Source of the DNA: Carya illinoinensis
Lineage: Eukaryota > Streptophyta > Magnoliopsida > Fagales > Juglandaceae
DNA: 64,000 nt
Assembly (NCBI RefSeq): GCF_018687715.1
Contig: NC_056759.1
Coordinates: 3,761,501 to 3,825,500, forward strand
Direction of reading: 5' to 3'
The notes beneath the pieces are model-generated. The model was not told where the DNA came from. It ran no database searches and worked only from the letters and a program-made list of their open reading frames with translations. The position numbers and the translations under genes were made by a program. Of this stretch, positions 23,001-35,600 are shown in pieces; position 1 is the first letter of the stretch, and each line of letters starts with the position of its first letter.

Positions 23001-24474
23001 ATGCTGATTCTGATTAAAAAAAAAAAAAAAGAATCACAACAAGTGTGGAATATGGGATGAATAGTAATTAATGTACAGCAGCTGCATAACTCGGGAACAT
23101 GGTGTTTAGAGGTTTTTTTTTTTTAAGAGCCGAGAGTACCAGATCAGAGTAGAGAGCAGGAGTTTCTTGGGGGGGGTGATGAAATGGGGCTTGGGCAGGC
23201 CTGAACCTTGAACAACCTGAAACTCTTTGCATATTGGACTTTTTCTGCTCAAGGCTAAGCTTGTTGGGCCTATCTTTTTCAATCAGCCCAAAGGTGAGGA
23301 TATCAGCACTGAGAGATAATTATAGAGTTTTAATTTAACAAAATAGTTGGTTATTCTCTTCCATCATTTTTCATTTGACATGGTTTTGATGGTTCATATT
23401 TGCAAAGAAATTTCTTCCCATGAGAAAAAAAAAAAAAAAAAATCTTGCTTAAAGCGTACGTGCTCGAAAATATGCTTAGAATTGCAACACAACTCATGCA
23501 AAAAAATAACTTGATTAGGGATATATGCATATATGCTCACTTTTTTTAGTTGGTCTAAGAATCCAATCTTTGACTGGAGAGAATGAGTGATGAAAAATGG
23601 AGGCCATCACTTGGTCTTAATTAAACCTTTTTGGTCTAAGATTCTGACCTTAATTTCTTCAATGTTTATACCTTTCTGGACTCCATGCATCCTATATGCT
23701 TTCCAAGAATTTCTCCATTCATTGAAGCAAACAGTCATTTTTTATACCTTTTTTCTATGGCTAAAACATGGAACCAGAGATTTGATTCTCATGAGTCATG
23801 AGTTTGGCATTTGTTTCTGCAGAGAATGGAATTGTTCTCAAATTGGAATTGAGAGTACGGTCCTTTTGAAGCAAGTAGTGTTGGAACTAGGAAGAGCTTT
23901 CAAAGACAAGGCTATTTATGGTTTGTGGGACCCGGTAAACCTCAGTGGCGAACCGTCGGAATAAAAATCTTTGCATTGATCTGAAAAAAGGAATCGTGGC
24001 GTTTGTTGGTTAGTATGGATGGTGATGTGCATGATTGGGTTACTCATTTTGACTTGGACTACGTACTAACCCCTTTATATCCATCCTACAAGGATTGAAA
24101 TATAATTTTGTTTCTCTCTCTCTCTCTCTCTCGCATTTTTGAGTTTCCTACCACAAAAAATGTAGGTATAATGACACCCACTGTTGAGTAAGACCATGTG
24201 ATGTAGTGGGATGTATAAAGACAATGCATCAAGCAAAGTTAAAATCCTAAGAACATCGAACTTAAACTCTTATATTTTAGTCACACAAAGTCACATCAAT
24301 GTCTAAACATATAGAAAGGCAGAGTAACTATATAAAGATTATAGAGAATTAAATCGATTGTGTTTCGGTATTTAATATTTTATTATTATTTTTCATGATT
24401 TTTTATTACTATTCACAGATCATATGAGATCACTGTACTATTCTAACGTATCTTTAATCGTACCATTAAGGAAA

Positions 24475-24665
24475 AGTTTAGATAGTGAGTTGAGTTGCGA
24501 TGAAATAAATTAAGTGTCGTTAAAAATTGAATAAAATATAATTAAAATTTAATTTTTATTTTAAAATTTAAAAAGATTGAATTAGTTATTATATTTTATT
24601 TGAAGGTTTGAAAAAATTATAATAATTAGATGAAATAGGATGATTTTTAAATTCAAATAAGACGA
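24475..24665. repeat. AT-rich MITE-like repeat (aaatattattaaaa family)
   Basis: Begins gatagtgagttgagttgcga and ends gatgaaataggatg, with attgaataaaatataatta in between. The termini gagttgaga/gatgaga suggest imperfect terminal repeats for this family. Confidence 0.55.
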
Positions 24666-26169
24666 ACGCCTGTTTGTAAAATATATTAAAATGGCTTGCA
24701 TGTTACATTACTCCAATGGAGATGGTCAACTGTTTATTCAAGTTCTCAGTATGGTTGCTTTCTTTAAAAAATCCAATCTCTTCAACTTCCCCATTCAAAC
24801 GAAAATGGCATTTAGAAGTTCAATTATGGAATCAAGTTTTGAGTCTTGAGTCTTGACACGCGAACTGTTTGTACTATTTTTAAAAAAAAAAAGCATCTTG
24901 GAAATTGCAAATCGATAGGGATTAAGAGAGAATAAAAACTTCATGGAATCAAGAAACTCTCACTCACCCATGTCTTTAGTTTTCTTTTTTGATGGACAAT
25001 AGAAATTGAAGAAAATCTGAATAAACTGAAGGTTGCTTCAGCCCAAAACAAAGAGACTAGGCAAATTCTATGTATTTATTTATTTTACTTTTTTTTTTTT
25101 AAAAAAAATCCAGAACCAATAAGAAAAAAAGGAAAAATAAAATTAATAAAAAAAATAAAAATATAAACACTTGAGCTGTATAACAAATGAAGGGTTGGTG
25201 AGCATTCCTTTGAAAAATTGCATGTTTTCACTGCAAAAGAGTTATAAAAGGTTGTGTTATGTGCCCCCGCCATGTCTGTGGAAATCTACTCTGGGCTTGA
25301 CAACTCACTTCCTTCGATGAACACTAAAATGTCAACTTTTTCTCATTAAAAGTGAGGACTTTCCAGCTGCTTTAGCAACTCAATCCTCCTTTTTCCCAAC
25401 ACAAAATCTTCGTTTCTCCTGTTGTTTCTCCCTTTTCGTCTTATTTCTGTTCACCTCTCTAATTCTCTCCTTTCAAAAAGTCTCCTCCAAGATTAACATT
25501 AATATACATCTCTTTTTTCTAAGAGTAGAAAGTTGGTGGAAAGAACAACCACTCATGACTTTGAGAAAACTTCCACAGGTTGCTCATTTCAAATACATGC
25601 TGAGATAAGATCCATCCCTCTTCAAGATGACTTTGCTCTTCTCAAAAGACAATGTAAATTCTTGAAAGAATTTTACCCAGTTTCAAAACTTCATTCCTTG
25701 ATCATAAACATTAATAAAGCTAGCAAATATGTCCCCCTCCCATCAAGACACATCACTGATAATGCCCATGTGCTTCCAGCTGGTCACAAAAAGCTCAGAT
25801 AGCTAGCAAGTTTACAACGTATGTCAAGCTGTCTTCTTGTAACACTTCCATCAATATATATCGAGGGATCTATGCATGTGGTTTTAGATCCCAAAGCAAC
25901 GTAAGAGAAAAGTAGCCCTATCATGGAACATAACATATCATATCTATTCATTATTCAAAGAAGACAATAAGGATATACATGACATGTTTTTTAAGCTGGA
26001 GAAAAGATTTCCCTTCATTTCCACCCCACTCTTCCTTCTTTCTCTGGTTGCCACACCCAAAAAAAAAAATTTCAAGCTCTTAATATGGAACAGTATGCCA
26101 TTTATCCCCTAACTTTCCGCACCACAAGAAAACAAAAAGGGGGAAAAATAAAGTAAAAAAATGAAAGCT

Positions 26170-27729
26170 TCATTTCTTTGTCATATCATCATCTTTCTCA
26201 TCATTTGCTTTTCTTTGCTTGCAACTCTCCTCTTCAAACTCATCACACCCTTGTTTGGGAGTTTCCAAGGCCCTCTTCTCCTGCTCCTCGTCCTCTTCCA
26301 CATTCTCCGCGTCCCTCTCCCTTGGCCCACCTGTCTTCGCATTCGTCTCTGCCCTCACCTCTAACGCCTCCAACAATTCCCTCACCGCCTTCTCCTTATT
26401 ACTCCGGTTCTTGATCAAGACCTCGCTAACATCCGCCGGAGTCATCTCTGCCCGGTCAACGACACCTTCCAATTCTTCCAAGACCGCAACCTCCAAATCA
26501 ACCTCATTCAGCCCCAAGTAATTCTTCAACAGTATCTTCAACGCTGGAAATGAACAGTAGCTCATAAATATGTGCATATCCATCCTCCCACTCCTCAACA
26601 ATGCCGGGTCAAGCTTCTCGATGTGGTTTGTGGTGAACACGAAAATCCTCTCGCTCCCACAGCACGACCATAATCCGTCCGTGAAATTCAACAATCCCGA
26701 CAGCGTCATCGTATTGTTCCCACCATCTTCACCCGAGCCACCCCCACCTCGCATTTCACCCATATCATAGTAAGCGCTTCTAGCGGGCGAACTAGTACTA
26801 TTAGCCTTCTTCCTGTTCGTTAAATTTAGAGAACAATCGATGTCTTCGATGACAATTATGGACTTGGAACTCGTCTTCATCAGCAGCTTCCTCAGGTCCG
26901 AGTTGGTATGCACCTCGGTCAGCTCCAAGTCGTAAATATCGTAACCCAGATAGTTTGCCATGGCTGCGATCATGCTTGATTTCCCAGTCCCCGGCGGTCC
27001 ATAAAGCAAGTACCCTCTTTTCCAGGCCCGCCCAGTCTTCTGGTAGAATCCTTGACCGTTGGCGAAGCCCATGAGATCCTCCATGATCTCCTGCTTCTTT
27101 ACCGGGTCCATGGCTAAGGTTTCGAATGTGCTTGGATGCTTAAACGGAACAGACTCCCACGGGTGTCCCCTTGAGTCCAAGGATCCACCTTTCGAGTTTG
27201 TGTACAAAAGACGGTCCTGGTTCTTTCTACGTATGTCGTTTGCCTTTTCCATTATGTAATCCAAGTACGAATCAAGAATCAGCGTTTTGTCGCGTTTCTT
27301 GATTCGGAGAGTGAAGCCTCGTTTCTCTTCTGGTAAAGGACGCCACGAGAAAGTTTGAGCTTGCCTTTGCGTGACGACGTGTTCCCAGAGGACGGTGACG
27401 CCGTTGTAGATGTCGACCATGCAGTCATTGTTGGAGAGGCCGAAGGTGGTGGCGCTGGAGTTAAGGGCTCGGGTGAGGCTGAGGCGGCTGCCGGTGATGG
27501 AGGCTGAGGAGCTGAGGTAGAGCTGGACGGCGTTGTAGAGCTCGTTGGTGTTGACGCCGTCGATCTCGGTGATGTCGAAGTAGCAGTAGGAGGAGAACCC
27601 GTGGAAGATCCGGTTAGAGAGCTTGACAATGGCGAAGCGGAGTTCAGGTGGAAAGACTACTTGGATTAGGCTTTGGCAGAAGGCCAAAACGCCCAGAAGA
27701 GAGGCAAAAGGGGTCCAATACTCTTTCAT
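26170..27729 (-). CDS. AAA-ATPase, BCS1-like clade (At5g57480-like), 519 aa
   Basis: A single exon of 519 codons. An N-terminal hydrophobic segment (about residues 7-27) precedes an AAA-associated region (about 30-125). The ATPase core has Walker A GPPGTGKS at 244-251, Walker B IIVIEDID at 291-298, sensor TTNH at 366-369 and LLRSGRMD with candidate arginine finger just after. A Gly-rich insert (GGGGSGEDGG) lies at about 328-337. The C-terminus beyond residue 440 is charged and rich in Glu and Lys. This is the plant HYP1/ASD/OM66-type AAA family, membrane-anchored in mitochondrial outer membrane, ER or plasma membrane depending on the member, and often induced by stress or pathogens; the location here is not fixed by sequence. 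All catalytic residues are present. The start is the first Met before the anchor. Neighbours fit the At5g57480 position. Confidence 0.95.
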   Translation of the reverse strand: MKEYWTPFASLLGVLAFCQSLIQVVFPPELRFAIVKLSNRIFHGFSSYCYFDITEIDGVNTNELYNAVQLYLSSSASITGSRLSLTRALNSSATTFGLSNNDCMVDIYNGVTVLWEHVVTQRQAQTFSWRPLPEEKRGFTLRIKKRDKTLILDSYLDYIMEKANDIRRKNQDRLLYTNSKGGSLDSRGHPWESVPFKHPSTFETLAMDPVKKQEIMEDLMGFANGQGFYQKTGRAWKRGYLLYGPPGTGKSSMIAAMANYLGYDIYDLELTEVHTNSDLRKLLMKTSSKSIIVIEDIDCSLNLTNRKKANSTSSPARSAYYDMGEMRGGGGSGEDGGNNTMTLSGLLNFTDGLWSCCGSERIFVFTTNHIEKLDPALLRSGRMDMHIFMSYCSFPALKILLKNYLGLNEVDLEVAVLEELEGVVDRAEMTPADVSEVLIKNRSNKEKAVRELLEALEVRAETNAKTGGPRERDAENVEEDEEQEKRALETPKQGCDEFEEESCKQRKANDEKDDDMTKK

Positions 27730-27888
27730 TCTTAGCTTTTACGGTATAGTCTTGGGTTGGTGTATAAGGAAGAAAGGTTTTTGTCAAAAATATGCTTAAG
27801 AGTTGAGGTAAACAGGGTAAGTGTAGTATGTTGAGGAGAAAGCCTGAGATTCTTTTAAGGTTTGAGGAAAATAATGGGTTCTGCTCAA

Positions 27889-27894
27889 TTTATA
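27889..27894 (-). promoter_or_regulatory. TATA box of the AAA-ATPase gene
   Basis: On the minus strand ctctataaattgag is found about 160 bp upstream of the start codon, the usual plant TATA form and a plausible distance given a leader of 120-130 bases. Confidence 0.5.
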
Positions 27895-30299
27895 GAGAAA
27901 AGTTGAGAAACTATGTGAGTGGGTTTTGGAATTCTTCTGAGGGCCTGCGGGAACTGGGAAATTCGTGGACAGAGAGGAGGAGAGGGGAATAACGCAAAGG
28001 TTAAAACCTTTAAAAAGGGCCCAAGGACTTTTGGAGGATTAGCTGGCCGATATTGGAGTGATATCAAGTACAAAGAGGACAGCAGAGGAAGGAAGAGTGA
28101 AAAAAAACAAAAAGGGTCTCTGGAGTAGTTTTTTGAGTTGGGAAGAGATCAGAGATGGGGGGGTCCCATTGGCTTGGGGTTGGAGTTAAGTGATGTACAG
28201 AGGTTTTTGTTGGTCCTTTATTGAGTTTTTCCTGTACACTATAATGAAGGGTTTGAATAAGTTTCTTGCTGATATGAAGGACGGGGGCTGTGAAACGAGA
28301 GACTTATATATTTCAAGATCATGGAAAGGGACAATGAATGTGGGATAGAAAAGAGGATTACTGCTGAGCTGCAGACCTGCAAAACAATATACACTCCAAC
28401 AAAAAACCACTTGAGTGGATGGATATATGCATAAAAACAGTGTCCACGATCTAAGAACCTCAGTCCTTTTTTTAATGATAATTATTTGTCATGTGAAACT
28501 TGCACCCAACTTAGACAATTAACATATGAGATAGTAAAAACAGAAATGAATATCATTAAAGCACAAATGGACTATTATATCTTGAGCCCCATTTTGATGT
28601 TTTGGCTTACCTGCAATACACGGTTTCTAAAATTTCAAAGCTTTCTTTATGTATATATATAGAGCCGGATTGCTTGACTATCCGGAGAAAATCTTTTAAA
28701 TTAAGATGGCTGTTATACCAATCAACATGAAATACCCTTTCTTCGAGGCCTAAAGCTTTGCCAAAAGACTTTTACAGATGTCCTGTTCTTATTGGGTATA
28801 TTGTGCTGTTCCCTCGTGTAGAGCCCATTAATGCATAGATTTGTTATGGTGTTCCATTATTTATAAGGGGCAGGTATTTATGATGATAATGAATACAGAG
28901 TTGCAACAATGACAACATTGAGTATCATTGCCATAAATACAAAAAATAAAAAGAGTAGATAACAATAAATGGTCGGAGACAGAGCCTCAGGTTTTCTTCT
29001 TGGATCAATCTAAAAAGTATGATTTTAAGATTAATTTTTTCGTATGATTGAGGATGAATTTAGAGGAAGATGCGGAAGGCTCCATCTCCAGATTATTTTA
29101 TAAATGATTTACAGCATTCTATTAACGGTGTCTCCTTCAACAAAACTTGCTCCAATTATCCGATTTCTTTTGGCAACAGGTAAAGAGTAGAGTTGCAAAC
29201 AGATCATGTCAAACCCATTTTTAAGGTTTTTTGTTTAGGAATCGTGTTTCTTCACCTTCATTTTCATTGTTTACATACTTATAATAAATTTAAAAATTAA
29301 TTAAGAATATCATATCAAATTAGTATGATGACAAGTCTGACATTTATAATGAGAAGTCTGACATTTTTCCTATCTACAAAATCTTTTAAACAAAAAAATT
29401 TAGTATTTTTAATAAAATGACACATGCAAGGACATTATCTTGAATTGTTTTTGCATAATTATGAATTTTGGTACAGCCGAGCAGCTGGTGAGAGACTCAA
29501 CCAATAAGCGAAAGCAGGCATTTCAGTTCCCTGGCAACCCCTGCCTCTCTGTCTTCTTTCAGTATGGCCGTACAAGTTACAGCCTTCACCCACACGTAAG
29601 TAAGCCATAGAGGTGGTCACAATATTATTCGTCGTCCCAGCCAGACATGCAGTAAAAGAAGTTTTAACAAAACGGTAAAAAAAAGTAAAAACAAATCACA
29701 GACGATTCACCGTACATCTCCCTGTCCGTGTAAACCAAACATTAGTTACGTTAAAACTGTGTCATTGATCGATCATGAATTGCGATTTGCAGTTGCAGAC
29801 CAGACCACTTGCTCCTTTTGTCCTGCATGCGTCTCGTCTGCTACACTGCAGTCACTGTGTAGCTAGCGTATGAAATCTGTATTTACAAACCATATATATA
29901 AGTTATGATCATCGAATTCGGACATTAACCCAAGAGAATCTTTTTCCTTTTAGTTTATCCTTTCAATCTCAACGTTTTGCTACACGATTTTTAAATCCGT
30001 ACGATTCATCTGTCAAACGACAAGTACTGCTCGATATTACTCTTCCCGAAAGAAAGAAATCTTTTCATCATCGTATGTCAGCATTATTGAAAGATACAGA
30101 ATCACCGTTTGGTTTTTCATATTTTCCCCCCCATGAATTACAGATTGGTGCCTATCAATCACCAAATATTTCTTCTATTTGTTTCACATGATTACTCAGA
30201 AAATCGACACACAAATAGTTTGAAACTCCCAACAGCAGTACAGCAACAACTGCTAAGCCTGGCGTTGTATGAGAGAGAGAAATGCTTTAAGTCACGACA

Positions 30300-30430
30300 A
30301 CAAGATTTCATAAAAGTAAATTCCCAGCTTAACTTGATTTGATATTATATATTAAATTGTAAAATTATTTTTATTATATATTAATATTAATTTGTAATTT
30401 TACTTTTATAAGATTTTTTTATAGTTGTAG
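30300..30430. mobile_element. MITE-like repeat, family B
   Basis: Core taaattgtaaaattattttt followed by ttaatttgtaattttactttta, flanked by cttgatttgatat. Diverged copy. Confidence 0.45.
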
Positions 30431-30552
30431 GACTTTTCTTTCGGATTTACTTTGACATATTCAAAAATAGCCTAGATAGGACAATCCAGCCTTCCATAAA
30501 TTTATCTGGTAACCCCAAACATCCATTAGATAATTGCTTGGAGTTGGAAACT

Positions 30553-30645
30553 TTGACCTGCTTACTCTTACATGCATCATTAGTAGATATATGTTGAGAC
30601 CTGCTTACTTTTACATGCATCATTGGTAGATATATGTTATGTTGA
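30553..30645. repeat. Tandem duplication, two units of about 48 bp
   Basis: gacctgcttactcttacatg...tagatatatgtt is immediately repeated as gacctgcttacttttacatg...tagatatatgtt with two or three changes. Confidence 0.85.
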
Positions 30646-31674
30646 AAATTCTCTTAATGCTGTCATAATACGAACTGATCATGGGGAGATGGTTGACAAT
30701 GAAACATAAGGATAATGATATATTTAGTCTATGATCACGGAGGCGAAGGCATTTGCATTGGGGCATAGAAAACTAGATTGATGATCTCTATGGTCATCTT
30801 TGCATAATTTTCAAGCTATGTATATCCACAAATATTTCTCCTACTTTGACTTTTTTTTTTCCCGTCGTTTTATAATAGATGTGGATATAATTAATCCACA
30901 CGACATTTTAGAATTGTTTTAATTCTTTGGTAAACGTGGAAAATTAGAATACTGAAACTTAATTTGAATGTTGAAAATGTCTGTTTGAACTTCTTTTTTA
31001 CTAGGCAAACAATAATTAATTGAAGGGAGGAATGAAAAGAATACAAGCAAGTTGATATAAAGTAAATTAAATATAATAAATGCTATTTATAATTTTAGAA
31101 TGGAGCAATGCTACGTATAATCTTCTTATTTGAAAATTGCAATATAAGTATAGACAATTTTATTTTTAAAATTTTTTAAAATTATTAAAATATCCCTCTT
31201 AAAATGATATATTTTTTCTTTTAATAAAAGACATGCACATGCAGTTCCCATGTGAGAACTGCAAATAAAATTTCTCTTTAAGAATGTGCAGTCTTACCTA
31301 CTCTTTAAAAAAAAAAATGCATAAATAATCTGATATTCATATGAAATAAAAATTATTTTTTTAACAATAGAACCCACTTAAAAAATAAAATTCGAAACAC
31401 AGTCATCTCTTCTTATTTTGCCTACATCTTTTCGGGACGTATATTAAATTATATGGCTTTGTTAGCATTGACGAATGACTTGCAAGGTCATGTTTTTGGG
31501 CATGTATCTTAATGAGGCCAGAAACTCCATGAGCTACGCTACATTATTGGGGCCGGAACTTCAGAGGACAAACCAACTCTCCAGTATTTGCTTGCCCATA
31601 CCCCATAAGCACACCCAAATCTTGAGCACTCTTAGGTACCCAGATCGATAGGAGAAACTTTTAAAGTTCTTTTT

Positions 31675-31790
31675 TCTTTTTTTTAGAAGTAAAAAATTTT
31701 ATTGATCTATGTAAATAGACAAAACCTGAGTACCTAGAAAGTATACAAAAGAGAGCCTAGTTACAAACTAAGTGCTGCGAATGGTAGCAT
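31675..31790 (-). mobile_element. LINE 3' end fragment
   Basis: Read on the minus strand it gives ttgtatactttctaggtact, then caggttttgtctatttacat and an A-rich end. This matches the 3' tail signature of the LINE copies at 35440-35508 and 59225-59340 (ctt-tgtgtacttgggctttgtctat). Heavily truncated. Confidence 0.5.
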
Positions 31791-32098
31791 AAAAAGTTTT
31801 TTTTTTTAATAAGCAATGGGAAAAACTCCACACCAACGTAAAAATATTGAGATAGACCCCTTTCAGATCTCCCCTTTTCAAAGCGTAACAGAGTAGGCTA
31901 AAAGCAAATTGTATACCTTTTCATATAGCTAGTTCGGAATATTCACAGAATTGCCTCCAAACATGACTCAGAAGTCAAAAAATTACAGTACCATGAAAAA
32001 GAAAAGAAAAGAAAACAATTCATTACATGAATTTTTCTATAACCCAAATTGAATTTATAATGCTCAAGGGAATCTGTATAGCGGGCACAGCTCGTGTA

Positions 32099-32602
32099 CT
32101 AATCAATGGCAATGATGAGAAAACCGACAGATACATACATGAGAAAAACAGGATAGAGGGCAAGGGCTTTTCTCCTGGGGTTGACTGCTGAACTCATGAA
32201 AGGATAAGCAGCCCAGGAGCTCCACGCCAATGTAACACTTACCACAATCACTTTCAGGATCACATTGTCCTTCAACAGACAGATTAGGGCTCCAACGTCA
32301 AGAGGGAACAGGCAGTAACCCAGCAAACTCAGACTCTGGAAGAAGATTATATGTCCACCCTGAATAAAAGAATGTAAAAACCTCAGCCAAAGTGTCAATT
32401 TTTTTCCGGTCTTTTTCATTTTTTTTTAATTATTTACTGAAGGAAAGTAGGCAAGCATGTGACTCTCTAAAATTCAATCTAAAGACATCTGGGTATTTTT
32501 CATAAACTTGTTGTATACAGAATCAAAGACCAGATCACCAAATCTCATGATTTTTTGTCTAGCAGGAAGGAGACTTGTAACTAAACCAAAAGTTAACCCA
32601 GC

Positions 32603-32649
<47 letters not shown>

Positions 32650-35600
32650 ACCAGTAGCAGTACATTCAACGTCAGAATTACAGCACCAGCAGCAAGTACC
32701 GCAAATGCAACTGCAAAAACCTCAGACTGGAGAATATAGAAGAGTGTTGGTAGTGAGCAAACAATTTTTTTTAATGAGTCAGTGAGCTAACTACTATGAG
32801 TTGGATTTAACTTTAAATAAATGAAAGGATATACGATAAGTAAAGAAGCACGGAACCTAAAAAAAAGAAAAGAAGACATGCCTCTTATTTGGCATAGATA
32901 CATAATCTGAGTCATTTTCTACCTCTTTAAACCTATAAAAGGAAAAAAAAACGACTCTTAATTGGCATATATACATAATCTGTGAGTCATTTTCTACATC
33001 TTTTTACCTATAAAAGAAAAAAAACCTCTTAATTACCTATAACCATTCTGCATACACCATGAAAAGAAATGAACAATGAAATTTCATTTCTACATTTTGA
33101 CACTGCAGTACACAGAATCTAGAATCCCATAAATACTTAATAGTATCATCGTTTATCTCCTCACATATTCAAAGAAAAAAAAACTGTTTACATATTCAAA
33201 GATTATTACCATCAATTGTCATAGGATTGCAACTCAAAATGTAAACCTAGAGTGTAACAATCACCATTGTATTTTGTAAGGAAAAAATTATGTTAACATT
33301 GAGGCCATCAATAAAAATTCTGCATACTCCATGAAAAATAAAGAATAAACCATGAAAATCTCATTTCTACATTTTGTCACTGCAGTACACTGAACCTAAA
33401 ATCCCCTAAATACTTATTAGTATCATCATTTATCTCCTCGCATATTCAAGAATAAAAGAAAAAAGAAAGTACCATCCTGACCATCATCTACATCATCTCA
33501 TGCAATCATTTCTGGTTATACATAGGTATCTTGCAATACCAAAGAGCAAGATGGCAAGATGTTAACCCAATAAGTAATGGTGTTAGTTCTTGGAAGAAAG
33601 CCTCTAATTTCGAAAATATTGTATAAAATACATTCCCTTGGTCAACCTGACTCAAATATCTGATGGAAAGCTTTACAAATAGCATGTATAAGCAAGATTA
33701 GTATACTTACAAATGCTTACTGATTTATTTTCTTAGCATGTAGCATTTATAATAAAAGAAGAAAACATGATGAAATAAACAAAATCAGAAACAAGCAACC
33801 ATCACTTAATATACAAGCTTACCACGAAAGACACTTGAAAAATACATTTCTTTTTTACAAGTAACACTTCAAAAATACTTTGTCATTATTTAGGCTTTAA
33901 ACTGAAAAATAGGGTTACCCCACAGTTTATTTCTTTTGAAACCGAATTGAATAATTAAAAAGCTCATGAAAATGTCCCTTTATGCCTACATGACCTCAAT
34001 CACAAAAGAAAAGGGTCTTCATAAAGTTGAACGACAAAAGCATACTAATTATCATGAATAAATTAACTTAAAAAAAAAACAAAAAAAACTGGCTCCAATA
34101 TGGACTTCAACCTACTACTATAGCAGCTACATCCACTCACACAAAATGTTACAATGGAGATGATCACATAGCAGCTATAGGTAATTTAGCAGATGACGCT
34201 AATCAACCTTGCTTGTTAACTCTGTTGTTCTTGAGCATTTACATGATAGAGGATGTAACTTGCAATCCCCTCCCCTCGGTTTTGAGTGTTCATGAGATTG
34301 TTCTTAATTTTGACAATCCCATTTTATTCTACATAAGATGTTTATAGCATATAGATATGCATATGTATATAATACGTAAAAAATTATTTTAGGAAAATGC
34401 ATACCACATAAGGAAAATGCTTTCTTCTCATAGTTTTAAATACTTAGCCTGTTTTTATTATAAAATTTTAAAAATCATAAAATTTATTCAATTAAGTTAA
34501 TATGGATCGTATGGAGTGGGGATTTGAAAGCAAATAAGAAGAGGATAGGGGACGTTTGCCAACCATAATAAACTTTTGGTGGGGGAGGGGCACTCGTATA
34601 AGATTTGGAGGGACATTTGGTGTGGGGAGGAGGCACTGAAGGACTCTTTTCCATCTGTATATCAAGTGGCTTGCGATCAAGAAGCTTCGGTGGCGGACCT
34701 TTTGGTTCGCTCAAGGGATCAAGTTCATTGGAATGTCACCTTCTGTAAAGCCGCACATGATTGAGAAGTAAACAATTTCACGGATATTTTCAAACTAGTG
34801 TACTCTATGAAGCCGAATGGATTGCATGAACATAAGCTGTGGTGGAAACCTACGGGTAAGGGTACTTTCTCGGTTTGCTCTTATTACAAGGCCCTTACAG
34901 CTATACCTAATGCTCTGTTTCCATGGAGAAGATTGTGGAGGAATAAAGCACCGCCCAAAATACTTTTCTTAATTTGGACAGCAGCCCTGGATAAGATTCT
35001 GACTACCGATAATCTGCAGAAGCGTCGGGTAATCATTAATGATTGGTGTTATATATGTAAGAAAGCTAGTGAGTCAGTGAATCATCTCCTGCTACATTGT
35101 GAGACAACTAGAGCCTTGTGGTGTGAAGTATTCAGTCAAGTAGGGATAAATTGAATGATGCCGAAGTCAGTAGTTGAATTATTAGCCAGCTGGGCAATGC
35201 CGGGGGCAATCTACAAATCAAAGATGTGTGGAAGATGGTACCTATCTGCATTATGTGGTATATTTGGCAAGAGCATAATGAACTAACATTCGAAGATAAG
35301 AAGCAGACAACTGAGGAGCTTCGTATCTTATTTTTCAGCACTTTATTCCTGTGGTCTCTAGCTATAGACTTTAATGCCCTAAATGTACATGATTTTCTAG
35401 TGACTACTATAGCCACCTAGATAGGTCTTAACTCTTGTATACCTTCTTGTGTACTTGGGCTATGCCTATTATTATTAATACTACCGTTTACTTAAAAAAA
35501 AAAAAAAAGAGAGTTCTAATAAACGAACGGATCTAGATTGAAGTTTATGGCATTTGAGCTTGAGCTGTTCGCTCAGTTCGTTTACAGCCTACGCCAACCT

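Larger units (their letters stand above)
22000..26169. other. Intergenic, no gene seen
   Basis: Lies between the promoter side of the syntaxin-like gene and the 3' side of the AAA-ATPase gene. It holds two copies of the aaatattattaaaa repeat, a GA-rich tract, and an unrecognised open frame of 125 codons at 23587-23964 with no family resemblance. The first 170 bp to the right of 21840 are probably the 5' leader of the syntaxin-like gene. Confidence 0.5.
27900..32098. other. Intergenic, no gene seen
   Basis: About 4.2 kb between the AAA-ATPase promoter and the 3' end of the YIP4-like gene. It contains a family-B MITE, a short tandem duplication and a LINE 3' fragment (listed separately). Open frames are short and lack similarity. 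Confidence 0.5.

Noticed and set aside
23587..23964. 125-codon plus-strand frame
   Set aside because: Ordinary-looking residues, but no domain, no splice context and no recognisable family; left unannotated as a gene.
26178..27629. Frames opposite or shifted within the AAA-ATPase, including a 116-codon Ser/Pro/Thr-rich one
   Set aside because: Shadow frames caused by GC-rich codon use in the real gene.
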